Positions 1-6,582 of a stretch of DNA of 8,968 nucleotides are shown here, one piece after another. This stretch comes from RGIG1993 sp964564225. Its GTDB lineage: Bacteria > Bacillota > Clostridia > Oscillospirales > CAG-272. The notes beneath the pieces were generated by a model. It searched no databases and was not told the DNA's origin. It saw only the letters and a list, made by a program, of their open reading frames with translations. The position numbers and the translations under genes are program-made. How positions within the stretch are numbered: position 1 is the stretch's first letter; each line of letters begins with the position of its first letter. Location: assembly GCA_964564225.1 (NCBI GenBank), contig CAZMAF010000063.1:1-8968 (forward strand). Reading direction: 5' to 3'.

Positions 1-1
1 C

Positions 2-70
2 CCGTAAGGGCAAACATCGTTTAGCGTGATTTGTCCGTTAAGGACATCACGCTAATCCTTGCGGTTTTTT
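2..70 (+). terminator. Nested hairpin with U-tract, probable intrinsic terminator
   Basis: An outer stem pairs CCGTAAGG (2-9) with CCTTGCGG (57-64), with one G-U wobble. Inside it TTAGCGTGAT (21-30) pairs perfectly with ATCACGCTAA (46-55), and this continues past a TT bulge into GTCC/GGAC around loop GTTAA. Six T residues (65-70) follow the outer stem directly, so on the plus strand it has the form of an intrinsic terminator for a transcript that begins before the window. On the minus strand, downstream of the glucokinase gene, the inner hairpin is present but no U-run follows it, so its use as the glucokinase terminator is doubtful. The long unpaired arm (10-20) makes it more elaborate than a plain terminator. 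It could be the 3' end of a structured RNA. Confidence 0.6.
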
Positions 71-96
71 GTGGTTTTACTATGATAGAGATCAAA

Positions 97-1044
97 TTAC
101 AGTCCGAGAACTGCCGCGCCGAGAATGCCGGCATCGTTGCCGAGCGCGGCGCGCTTGATGGTGGTCTGGTTGGGGGAGTTGTGCGCGAAGTTTTCTCTTG
201 CCACGATCTCGCGGAGGGGTTGCATCAGATATTCGCCCTCGTTGCAGATACCGCCGCCGATACAAAGCACTTCGGGCTGGAAGATGTTGATGATGCTGGT
301 GAGACCGGATGCGAGGTAGTCGATATAGGTATCAACGACCTCTGTGCCTGCTTTGTCGCCCATGCGTTTTGCCTGGAATGCCGTTTTGCCGCTGACCTTA
401 CCGTTTTCCTCGGAAAGCTTCCACATGATCGAGTCCTTGTTTTCTTCCATCTTTTCCTTGGTCAGGCGGATGAGTCCTGTTGCCGAAGAATATGCTTCAA
501 AGCAGCCGTATCTGCCGCAGGTGCAGGGTCTGCCGTTCTTTTCGATGACAATATGACCTAGCTCCGCACCCGCATGGTTGAAGCCTGAATAGATCTTGCC
601 GTCAAGCACAATACCGCCGCCGACACCCGTGCCGAGCGTGATCATAATGGCGCTCGATGCACCCTTAGCTGAGCCTGCAATCGCTTCGGCAAGTGCCGCC
701 GCGTTGGCATCGTTGTCGATGTATACTTTTTCCACGCCGAGCTTTTCCTTTAAAACGTCGGCAATGGGGTAGTTGTGCATCACAATGTTGTTGGAAAATT
801 CTACTACACCCGTTTTCGAGTTGCAGGTGCCGGGAGAGGCGATGCCTGCGTATTCAATATCTTTTACCGTCAGGTTCATTTCCGAAAGAAGGTTCTTGCA
901 GAGAGTTGCCATATCGGTCATAACTTCGTCAATGGGGCGTTTGGCAAGGGTGGGAACAGAGCCTTTTTTGACGATGTTCAGATTTTCGTCTACAATGCCG
1001 ACGGCAATATTCGTACCGCCGAGGTCAATACCAAGATAATACAT
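97..1044 (-). CDS. glk: ROK-family glucokinase
   Basis: This 315-residue cytoplasmic sugar kinase should phosphorylate glucose to glucose-6-phosphate with ATP at the entry to glycolysis. The sequence shows the ROK layout: the N-terminal phosphate loop DLGGT (7-11), IDNDANAAA with the probable catalytic base D112, the second phosphate loop LGTGVGGG (137-144), sugar-contact residues E161 and H164 in GAELGH, and the zinc-binding CTCGRYGC (C174, C176, C181) followed by E183. The conserved IGGG (263-265) and GNDAGILGAA end complete the family. Length is normal and no residue is missing. The ATG is preceded by AGGAG six bases upstream. It is the last gene of the minus-strand operon, 26 bases after mrnC. 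Other ROK sugar kinases, such as N-acetylmannosamine or fructose kinases, share these motifs, so the substrate is inferred. Confidence 0.92.
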   Translation of the reverse strand: MYYLGIDLGGTNIAVGIVDENLNIVKKGSVPTLAKRPIDEVMTDMATLCKNLLSEMNLTVKDIEYAGIASPGTCNSKTGVVEFSNNIVMHNYPIADVLKEKLGVEKVYIDNDANAAALAEAIAGSAKGASSAIMITLGTGVGGGIVLDGKIYSGFNHAGAELGHIVIEKNGRPCTCGRYGCFEAYSSATGLIRLTKEKMEENKDSIMWKLSEENGKVSGKTAFQAKRMGDKAGTEVVDTYIDYLASGLTSIINIFQPEVLCIGGGICNEGEYLMQPLREIVARENFAHNSPNQTTIKRAALGNDAGILGAAVLGL

Positions 1045-1070
1045 AATGATCTCCTGTTATATGTGAATTT

Positions 1071-1454
1071 TTAAGATTCGGTTTTTGTACTTGGGTAGGC
1101 AAGAGCGAAAAGTTCTCGCGCTCTTGTTTCGTTGCCCGACAGCCAGAGGTGCGCGAACAGCGCCTCAAATCCCGTCGCACGGCGGTACTCTGCAGCGGAT
1201 GCCGATTTGGGAATTGCGCCGACGTGGTTGTTTCTGCCGCGTTTGAAAGCGGAAAGCTCGTCTTCTGCGAGAAGGTGGTAAATATTGTCAAGGGCGCGGC
1301 TTTGCGCCGTTGCTTGTACGTAGGAAAGCGCCTCGCGATTGAGCTTGCCGACGCCGCCGATGCCGTCTTTCAGCATTTTTTCTCTTGTCAGAAGCTCAAC
1401 GACGGCATCGCCGAAATAGGCAAGCTCCTGCCCGGATAACAGCTTGGGATTCAT
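1071..1454 (-). CDS. mrnC: Mini-ribonuclease III (23S rRNA maturation)
   Basis: This 127-residue enzyme consists of a lone RNase III catalytic domain without the double-stranded RNA-binding domain. In Firmicutes the family trims the ends of 23S rRNA precursor as a dimer. Family landmarks are AYFGDAVVE (12-20) with catalytic D16 and E20, the helix KLNREALSYVQATAQ, KRGRN (71-75), PKSAS, and YRRATGFEALFAHLWLSG (90-107) with the second acidic residue E97. Length agrees with the family. The start is the ATG at 1454, with AAGGTG four bases upstream lying inside the end of the preceding gene, so translation is probably coupled. Only one base separates it from the upstream stop codon. In Bacillus mrnC sits with cysS and rlmB. 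Here it lies between a small membrane protein and glucokinase. Confidence 0.9.
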   Translation of the reverse strand: MNPKLLSGQELAYFGDAVVELLTREKMLKDGIGGVGKLNREALSYVQATAQSRALDNIYHLLAEDELSAFKRGRNNHVGAIPKSASAAEYRRATGFEALFAHLWLSGNETRARELFALAYPSTKTES

Positions 1455-1455
1455 C

Positions 1456-1692
1456 TTACACCTTGCGCTTTCTCAGATAAACAGCAAAGGCAACGATGAC
1501 CGTCAAAGAGGAAAGACCGATAGCAAACCAGACGGTTTCGGGCTTGATTTCGTCAACGGTCTCGGTAATTGCGGCGGTCGTGACCGCCGCTTCTGCGCCC
1601 AGTGAGTAGAAATAGTCGACGATGGGGGACGTGCCGATGGCGATTGAAAGCACGAGCAGTATGAACAGAATGATCAAAAGCTTTCTTTTCAC
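1456..1692 (-). CDS. Small two-helix membrane protein, unknown function
   Basis: I do not recognise a family. The 78-residue product begins with KRK followed by a hydrophobic stretch (about residues 4-20), which could be a signal peptide or first membrane helix. An external-looking, Thr/Ala/Glu-rich linker follows (about 25-50), then a second hydrophobic segment (about 53-72) and the basic tail RKRK. The end resembles a membrane anchor with a positive stop-transfer tail, but there is no LPxTG sortase motif. The chosen start is the GTG at 1692, because GGAGGG lies about six bases upstream. A longer reading from an ATG at 1752 would begin inside the promoter -35 and has no such site. It is the first gene of the operon with mrnC and glk. 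Confidence 0.7.
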   Translation of the reverse strand: MKRKLLIILFILLVLSIAIGTSPIVDYFYSLGAEAAVTTAAITETVDEIKPETVWFAIGLSSLTVIVAFAVYLRKRKV

Positions 1693-1723
1693 GGTATCCC
1701 TCCCTAAACGTCTATACACGAAC

Positions 1724-1752
1724 AGTGTAGCACACTGCGGCGAAAAAGTCAA
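1724..1752 (-). promoter_or_regulatory. Sigma-A-type promoter of the membrane protein-mrnC-glk operon
   Basis: Read on the minus strand, TTGACT (1752-1747) and TACACT (1729-1724) are separated by exactly 17 bases, and TGC directly before the -10 makes an extended -10 element. Transcription would start near 1717, leaving a leader of roughly 25 bases before the GTG start at 1692. No operator or riboswitch is apparent. Confidence 0.75.
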
Positions 1753-1943
1753 CTGTCAGGGGAATTTTTTGAAAAAAAGTTTCTCTATAAAGGCGCGGAA
1801 CAAGACAGGACGGGCGCTTCTTTTAAAACTTTTCAAATGATTGGGATTTCGTTCTTTTTCCGTTCTGAAAGGTTTGGAGGGCGCATGGAACAGGGCTTTA
1901 AAAGTTAGTATGCCTGCGCTGAGTTTTTTTCTTTTTTACCCTC
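1753..1943. other. Intergenic region between divergent operons
   Basis: The 313 bases between the starts at 1692 and 2006 contain the two divergent promoters and, between them, this stretch without a credible gene. It has A/T runs (1765-1777, 1924-1936) and two loosely similar segments, GGCGCGGAACA (1792-1802) and GGCGCATGGAACA (1880-1892), each followed by a TTTAAAA-containing stretch. No stable terminator, riboswitch or open frame with a ribosome site was found. Confidence 0.5.
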
Positions 1944-1972
1944 TTTTCTTTTTGGGATAATTGTGATATAAT
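1944..1972 (+). promoter_or_regulatory. Promoter of the ABC exporter operon
   Basis: TATAAT at 1967-1972 is preceded by TGA (1964-1966), giving an extended -10. The -35 at the right distance (TTTTCT, 1944-1949, spacer 17) is poor, as is common when the extended -10 is present. Transcription would begin about 1979, with AAAGGAG at 1995-2001 in the short leader. Confidence 0.65.
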
Positions 1973-2005
1973 GACGGTAGTATCAAATATTTATAAAGGA
2001 GTTTT

Positions 2006-3733
2006 GTGTTGAAACGACTTTTTCCATACCTGAAAGGGTATATTAAAGAATGTATATCAGGGCCGCTTTTCAAATTACTTGAGGCGTCGCTTGAGCTGAT
2101 CGTACCGCTCGTTGTGGCAGCGATGATCGACAACGGTATTGAGAGGGGCGATACGGGCTATATTGTAAAATCTGCGCTCATTCTTGCGCTTCTCGGTGCG
2201 GTAGGACTCGTTTTTTCTGTGACGGCGCAGTTTTTTGCCGCCAAAGCGTCGGTTGGCTTTACGACTCGCCTTCGTTACGCGCTGTTTCAGAAGGTCGGTA
2301 GGTTTTCTTACGCCGATCTTGACCGTGCCGGCACGTCCTCGCTCATCACGCGGATGACGACCGACTGTAACACCGTACAATCGGGCACAAATTTAACGCT
2401 CCGCTTACTTTTGCGCTCGCCCTTCGTGGTGTTTGGCGCAATGATCATGGCGTTTACGGTTGACGTACCCTCCGCCGTCACCTTTGCGCTTGTGATTCCC
2501 GTTCTTTCGGTCGTGGTTTTCGGTATTATGCTTATTTCGATCCCGCTTTATAAAAAGGTACAAAAGCGGCTTGATCGCGTGCTGTTTACGACGCGCGAGA
2601 ATATTTCGGGTGCGCGCGTGATTCGCGCATTTTGCCGCGAGCGCGAGGAAATTGACGCTTTCCGAGAGGAAAACGGCGCGCTGACGGCGGCGCAGAATTT
2701 CGTTGCGAAAATTTCAAATCTTCTTAATCCTATGACCTATGCGATTATCAATATTGCAACGCTGTATCTTATCTATACAGGGGCTCTGCGCGTGAAGGGC
2801 GGCGCTCTGACACAGGGTGAGGTAGTCGCGCTTTACAATTATATGGGGCAGATCCTTGTTGAGCTTGTCAAGCTTGCCTCGCTCATTATCTCTATTACGA
2901 AGGCACTTGCTTCGGCGGGCAGGATCGCTGTTGTGCTTGATACCGAGTCTTCGATGGTAAACGGTACGCTCGGTTATGAGACAAAGGGCGACGAGGTTCT
3001 TCGTTTTGATAATGTATCGCTTCGCTATCACGAATCGGGTGAGGAGTCGCTGTCAGGGATTTCCTTTTCGGTCAAGCGCGGGGAAACGGTGGGCATTATC
3101 GGCGGAACAGGCAGCGGAAAAAGCTCGCTTGTTAATCTCATTCCGCGTTTTTACGACGTTACGGGCGGACGTATCCTCCTTTACGGCGAGGATATCCGCG
3201 ATTATGATACCGAAGCTTTGCGCGAGCATATCGGCGTCGTGCCGCAAAAGGCGGTATTGTTTCGCGGAACGCTTCGCGATAATATGAAATGGGGCAAGGC
3301 GGATGCAAGCGACAGTGAGATCGAAGCCGCTATTGCTACCGCGCAGGCAACGTCGGTCGTTGCCGACAAAGGGGGACTTGATGCCGAAATTGAAGCGGGG
3401 GGCAGGAATCTTTCGGGCGGTCAGCGACAGCGCCTGACAATTGCAAGAGCCCTTGTTAAAAAGCCTGATATTCTTATTCTTGACGACTCGGCTTCGGCGC
3501 TCGACTTCGCTACCGATGCCGCGCTGCGCGGAGCGCTCCGCCGTGATATAGCCGATACGACGGTGTTTATTGTATCTCAGCGCGCATCATCGCTTCTTTA
3601 TGCCGACAAGATCATCGTGATGGACGACGGCGAGGTTGTTGCTATCGGAGCACATGACGAGCTTCTTGTCACATGTCCGCTTTATCGCGAGATCTATGAA
3701 ACGCAGTTTCAAAAAGGGGGTGAGTCGGCATGA
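2006..3733 (+). CDS. Heterodimeric ABC exporter, degenerate-site subunit
   Basis: This 575-residue half-transporter has an N-terminal six-helix membrane domain (about 20-300) and a C-terminal ATPase domain (about 330-570). The ATPase has Walker A GGTGSGKS (366-373), Q-loop VVPQK, canonical signature LSGGQ (469-473), and Walker B ILILDD ending at D493. The usual catalytic glutamate is D494 and the switch histidine is Q525 (VSQR). These are the changes known in the non-catalytic subunit of heterodimeric exporters such as TM287/288 and BmrCD, so it should pair with the next gene. Its stop overlaps the partner's start (ATGA, 3730-3733), implying coupled translation. The start is ambiguous: GTG at 2006 lies 4 bases after GGAG and TTG at 2009 lies 7 bases after it. 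The second spacing is more usual and would shorten the protein by one residue. The substrate, whether drug, lipid or peptide, cannot be read from sequence. Confidence 0.9.
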   Translation: MLKRLFPYLKGYIKECISGPLFKLLEASLELIVPLVVAAMIDNGIERGDTGYIVKSALILALLGAVGLVFSVTAQFFAAKASVGFTTRLRYALFQKVGRFSYADLDRAGTSSLITRMTTDCNTVQSGTNLTLRLLLRSPFVVFGAMIMAFTVDVPSAVTFALVIPVLSVVVFGIMLISIPLYKKVQKRLDRVLFTTRENISGARVIRAFCREREEIDAFREENGALTAAQNFVAKISNLLNPMTYAIINIATLYLIYTGALRVKGGALTQGEVVALYNYMGQILVELVKLASLIISITKALASAGRIAVVLDTESSMVNGTLGYETKGDEVLRFDNVSLRYHESGEESLSGISFSVKRGETVGIIGGTGSGKSSLVNLIPRFYDVTGGRILLYGEDIRDYDTEALREHIGVVPQKAVLFRGTLRDNMKWGKADASDSEIEAAIATAQATSVVADKGGLDAEIEAGGRNLSGGQRQRLTIARALVKKPDILILDDSASALDFATDAALRGALRRDIADTTVFIVSQRASSLLYADKIIVMDDGEVVAIGAHDELLVTCPLYREIYETQFQKGGESA

Positions 3734-5481
3734 AAACACCGAAAAAAAATCGCGCGCTTTCCCGCGTACTGCAATTTATCGGACGGTACAAGCTGTCTGT
3801 TGCCTTTTCTACGCTTCTGGCGCTTTGCTCGGTTATTTTAACACTTTACGTTCCTATTCTCATCGGTAATGCGCTTGATGCGATTGTTGGCGAGGGTGAG
3901 GTTGATATGCTTGCCGTGGCGCTTTATTTGTTCAATGCGCTTGTGATCGTTGGCATAACCGCGGTTATCAATTGGATCATGGCGGGACTGAACAACCGTA
4001 TGACCTATCGCGTTACGCGCGATCTTCGTAACCGCGCGATCGAAAAGATCGAAGCTTTGCCGCTTTCCTATCTTGACAGTCACCCTGCGGGAGATCTCGT
4101 CAGCCGTGTGATTGCTGACGTTGATACTTTCGGCGAGGGACTTTTGCTCGGATTCAGTCAGCTTTTCGTGGGGGCTGCGACGATTATCGGTACGCTTGTT
4201 TTTATGCTTTTTATCAATTGGAAGATTGCGCTTGCCGTCGTCTTCTTAACGCCTCTTTCGCTCTTTATTGCGCGTTTTATCGGCAAGCGAACAAGCGTGA
4301 TGTTCAAGGCGCAGTCCGAAACGAAGGGCGAGGAAACCGCGCATATCGACGAAATGATCGGCAATATGAAGGTTGTTAAGGCATTTTCGCAGGAAGACGA
4401 GGCGCTCGAAACTTTTGATGAGATCAATAAGCGCCTGAAAAAATGCTCACTTAGCGCTATCTTTTATTCTTCGCTCGTCAATCCGACGACACGTTTTGTC
4501 AATAGTATGGTTTATGCGGCGGTCGCGCTGTTCGGCGCGCTTTTTGTCGTGAGAACGGGAGGCGCTTTTACCGTCGGTCAGTTGACCTGCCTTTTGTCTT
4601 ATACCAATCAGTACACCAAGCCGTTTAATGAGATTTCGGGTGTTATTACCGAGTTTCAGAATGCGCTTGCTTGTGCATCGCGCGTTTTCGAGCTGCTCGA
4701 TGAGCCTTCCGAGATTTCTGACGTTGAAAATGCTTTGCCGCTTGACGCGGCAAAGGGTGAGTTCCGACTGGAAAACGTGGCGTTTTCCTATACGAAAGAG
4801 CGCCCGCTGATTGAAAATCTTACGCTTTACGTTAAACCCGGTGAGCGCGTTGCCATCGTTGGTCCGACGGGATGCGGCAAAACGACGCTTATCAATCTTC
4901 TGATGCGCTTTTACGACGTGAATGAGGGCGCGATCCTGCTTGACGGCGTGGATATCCGCGAAATGAAACGTCATACTTTGCGCGAAAACGTCGGTATGGT
5001 TTTGCAGGAAACCTGGCTTCGCGCGGCAAGCGTCAGGGATAATATTAAAATGGGACGTCCCGATGCCACCGACGAGGAGGTGATTGCCGCCGCAAAAAAG
5101 GCACACGCGCACAGCTTTATCAAGCGTTTGCCGCAGGGCTATGATACGGTACTCGGCGAGGGGGGCGAGGGGCTGTCGCAGGGACAAAAACAGCTTCTTT
5201 GCATTGCGCGTGTCATGCTGACTTCGCCGCCGATTCTGATTCTTGACGAGGCGACTTCGTCGATTGATACGCATACCGAACAGCGTATTCAAAAGGCGTT
5301 TGCCGGGATTATGCAGGGCAGAACAAGCTTTATCGTCGCGCATCGCCTGTCAACGGTTATGAATGCCGATACCATTCTCGTAATGCGCGACGGGCATATT
5401 GTTGAGCAGGGCGATCACAAAACCCTTCTTGAAAAGGACGGCTTTTACGCTGAGCTTTATCACAGTCAATTTGCCAAATAA
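3730..5481 (+). CDS. Heterodimeric ABC exporter, catalytic subunit
   Basis: This 583-residue partner of the preceding gene has six predicted membrane helices in the first 320 residues, then an ATPase domain. The domain has Walker A GPTGCGKT (378-385), Q-loop VLQE, signature LSQGQ (482-486), Walker B LILDE with catalytic E507, and switch histidine H538 (VAHR). Catalytic residues are intact, but the signature has Gln instead of the first Gly. In TM287/288-type heterodimers that altered signature faces the degenerate Walker site of the partner, so the two proteins complement each other: one active ATP site (this Walker A/B plus the partner's LSGGQ) and one degenerate site. The ATG lies in the ATGA overlap, with a G-rich AAAGGGGG about nine bases upstream. 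Export from the cytoplasm across the inner membrane is expected. The substrate is unknown. Confidence 0.9.
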   Translation: MKTPKKNRALSRVLQFIGRYKLSVAFSTLLALCSVILTLYVPILIGNALDAIVGEGEVDMLAVALYLFNALVIVGITAVINWIMAGLNNRMTYRVTRDLRNRAIEKIEALPLSYLDSHPAGDLVSRVIADVDTFGEGLLLGFSQLFVGAATIIGTLVFMLFINWKIALAVVFLTPLSLFIARFIGKRTSVMFKAQSETKGEETAHIDEMIGNMKVVKAFSQEDEALETFDEINKRLKKCSLSAIFYSSLVNPTTRFVNSMVYAAVALFGALFVVRTGGAFTVGQLTCLLSYTNQYTKPFNEISGVITEFQNALACASRVFELLDEPSEISDVENALPLDAAKGEFRLENVAFSYTKERPLIENLTLYVKPGERVAIVGPTGCGKTTLINLLMRFYDVNEGAILLDGVDIREMKRHTLRENVGMVLQETWLRAASVRDNIKMGRPDATDEEVIAAAKKAHAHSFIKRLPQGYDTVLGEGGEGLSQGQKQLLCIARVMLTSPPILILDEATSSIDTHTEQRIQKAFAGIMQGRTSFIVAHRLSTVMNADTILVMRDGHIVEQGDHKTLLEKDGFYAELYHSQFAK

Positions 5482-5500
5482 CGCTATCTACGAAAAATAA

Positions 5501-5540
5501 CGGAGGATGCTGTTTTGAAGGCATCCTCCGTTTTGATTTT
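5501..5540 (+). terminator. Intrinsic terminator of the ABC exporter operon
   Basis: CGGAGGATGC (5501-5510) and GCATCCTCCG (5521-5530) form a perfect 10-bp stem around a 10-base loop. TTTTGATTTT follows at once, 19 bases after the exporter stop codon. Confidence 0.9.
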
Positions 5541-5592
5541 GACAGAACGGATATGTTTTTCAAGAAAAAATATATTTTTTTTGATTTTGCTA

Positions 5593-5621
5593 TTGATTTT
5601 GTCAAAAAGGTGTGCTATAAT
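5593..5621 (+). promoter_or_regulatory. Promoter of tRNA-Trp
   Basis: TTGATT (5593-5598), a 17-base spacer and TATAAT (5616-5621) with TGC before it form a near-consensus extended -10 promoter. The predicted start is near 5628, about 24 bases before the mature tRNA. Just upstream (5560-5585) is an A/T tract containing the perfect palindrome AAAAAATATATTTTTT (5565-5580), which has the composition of an UP element and would suit a stable-RNA promoter. Confidence 0.85.
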
Positions 5622-5651
5622 AGCCAAGTGATGTGAGAGCATCGTATATAT

Positions 5652-5727
5652 AGGGGTGTAGTTCAGTCGGTAGAACGGCGGTCTCCAAAACCGCATGTCT
5701 AGGGTTCAAGTCCTTACGCCCCTGCCA
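5652..5727 (+). tRNA. trnW: tRNA-Trp (anticodon CCA)
   Basis: The 76-base gene folds as a complete cloverleaf. The acceptor AGGGGTG (5652-5658) pairs with CGCCCCT (5717-5723) with one G-U. The D stem is GTTC/GAAC (5661-5664, 5673-5676). The anticodon stem GCGGT/ACCGC encloses loop CTCCAAA, with anticodon CCA at 5685-5687. The T arm (5700-5716) has loop TTCAAGT. Discriminator G5724 is followed by an encoded CCA end (5725-5727). G as discriminator and CCA as anticodon both fit bacterial tryptophan tRNA. It stands alone with its own promoter and terminator. Its position directly before a compositionally distinct island is noted in the findings. Confidence 0.97.
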
Positions 5728-5734
5728 TCATGTT

Positions 5735-5778
5735 TGACTCATAAGTCTACCAAGACTTGTGAGTCATTCTTCTTTTTT
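5735..5778 (+). terminator. Intrinsic terminator of tRNA-Trp
   Basis: A 14-bp stem runs from 5735-5748 to 5753-5766 (TGACTCA.../...TGAGTCA, one T-G wobble) around the tetraloop ACCA. It is followed by the T-rich run TTCTTCTTTTTT (5767-5778). It begins eight bases after the tRNA CCA end. Confidence 0.9.
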
Positions 5779-5820
5779 AACCGGATTTTATAGGCAAAAC
5801 ATGCAAAAATCAATAAAATA

Positions 5821-5863
5821 GCGGCTGTAGCTGGTGAATCACCCCGGCAGCAGCCGCATTTTT
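5821..5863 (+). terminator. Second terminator-like hairpin without a gene of its own
   Basis: GCGGCTG (5821-5827) pairs with CAGCCGC (5851-5857). The helix continues inward through a U-G and an A-A mismatch into GCTGG/CCGGC, giving a 14-step stem around a nine-base loop, followed by ATTTTTC. It has the form of an intrinsic terminator, but only about 40 gene-free bases separate it from the tRNA terminator. It may act as a backup that shields the island from tRNA transcription, or be a remnant of a lost gene. On the minus strand the T-run after it is weaker. Confidence 0.7.
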
Positions 5864-5930
5864 CATAAAAATGCTTTGCCAAATATTATAAATAAAAATT
5901 ACGGAGTGAGAGGATTTGAATGTCAATCTC

Positions 5931-5959
5931 TTGAAAAATTCATAAATTTATGCTATAAT
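5931..5959 (+). promoter_or_regulatory. Promoter of the restriction endonuclease genes
   Basis: TTGAAA (5931-5936), a 17-base spacer and TATAAT (5954-5959) with extended -10 TGC form a strong promoter. Start of transcription is expected near 5966, with AGGAGG (5978-5983) five bases before the nuclease ATG. The spacer is almost filled by a perfect palindrome, listed separately. Confidence 0.85.
5941..5952. promoter_or_regulatory. Candidate operator palindrome in nuclease promoter
   Basis: CATAAATTTATG is a perfect 12-base palindrome lying wholly between the -35 and -10 elements and touching the extended -10 TG. A dimeric regulator bound here would block polymerase. The XRE-type protein encoded at 8250-8480 is the obvious candidate, but this is inference. 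A/T-rich palindromes also arise by chance. Confidence 0.4.
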
Positions 5960-5988
5960 ATTTTTATCATTTTACGCAGGAGGTCTAT

Positions 5989-6579
5989 ATGAACTTTACA
6001 ATTAAAAACGAAGATATTGAAAAGTGCAACGGCAGCACAGATTATTCTTTTCCCAAATACACATCCCAGCTCATCAACTGGGCAAACCAAAACGCCCAAG
6101 GAACTCGACCTGTTGTCGTAGGACAGATGTCTGATCTTTTCCCCGAATTCATGGATTCTGGTGAGGAGATTACAATTGATGCATGGAAAGAATGGTATAT
6201 TGAAAGATACCCCGATGCATTTGACAGAGCCACCAGTAAGATATATGCACAAGTGCAAAATTTGCGCGAGGCAATTCAGTATATCGATGAAGAAATGGTG
6301 CGTCATTGGGTTATTGATCTTGTAATCGATAAAACATTCAACGGCTTGTACGTACAGAAAGCTATACTCGCAGCGTTGGCTGCCAAAAAGAACACTTCCT
6401 ATCGTTTAGCTACACCGGCAGAAGAATCTAAGGGTATCGATGGGTTCGTCGGAACAACGCCTTATTCCATCAAACCCGATACATACAAAACCATGGGAAG
6501 ATTGTCAGAAACAATTGATGTCAAGATGATTTACTACACCAAAACAAAAACTGGTCTAAAAGTTGAAGTGGAGGAATAA
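5989..6579 (+). CDS. MjaI-family type II restriction endonuclease
   Basis: This 196-residue protein resembles the MjaI restriction endonuclease family (RE_MjaI), whose founding member cuts CTAG. Recognisable blocks, by recall of the family, are NWANQNAQGTRPVVVGQMSDL (start 30), the WKEWYIERYP block (66-75), WVIDLVIDKTFNGL (107-120), and the presumed catalytic stretch EESKGIDGF followed by SIKPDTYK. I read D151 and S160-I161-K162, with E145/E146 nearby, as a PD-(D/E)xK-type centre. The length is near that of the small single-domain family members. AGGAGG five bases before the ATG fixes the start. The gene has its own promoter and is followed after 3 bases by a second, related nuclease gene. 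Base composition is more A+T rich than the exporter genes, consistent with acquisition. The exact recognition sequence is not readable and CTAG is only a guess by family. Confidence 0.82.
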   Translation: MNFTIKNEDIEKCNGSTDYSFPKYTSQLINWANQNAQGTRPVVVGQMSDLFPEFMDSGEEITIDAWKEWYIERYPDAFDRATSKIYAQVQNLREAIQYIDEEMVRHWVIDLVIDKTFNGLYVQKAILAALAAKKNTSYRLATPAEESKGIDGFVGTTPYSIKPDTYKTMGRLSETIDVKMIYYTKTKTGLKVEVEE

Positions 6580-6582
6580 TTA

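Noticed and set aside
31..561. 176-residue plus-strand open frame opposite the glucokinase gene
   Set aside because: It is antisense to a clear ROK kinase, has no ribosome site and no family likeness; it is a shadow of the minus-strand codon bias.
1792..1905. Two similar GGCGC-GGAACA segments followed by TTTAAAA in the divergent intergenic region
   Set aside because: The likeness is short and gapped, and no third copy or clear structure supports a repeat family or operator.
4447..5343. 298-residue minus-strand open frame inside the second ABC gene
   Set aside because: It lies entirely opposite conserved Walker and signature motifs and its Arg/Asn/His-rich product looks like antisense translation.
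5565..5580. Palindrome AAAAAATATATTTTTT upstream of the tRNA promoter
   Set aside because: Such A/T palindromes are frequent by chance; it is better explained as an A/T-rich UP-like element than as a regulatory hairpin.
5898..5988. Possible leader peptide before the first nuclease gene
   Set aside because: The only ATG there gives four residues and lies upstream of the predicted transcription start.
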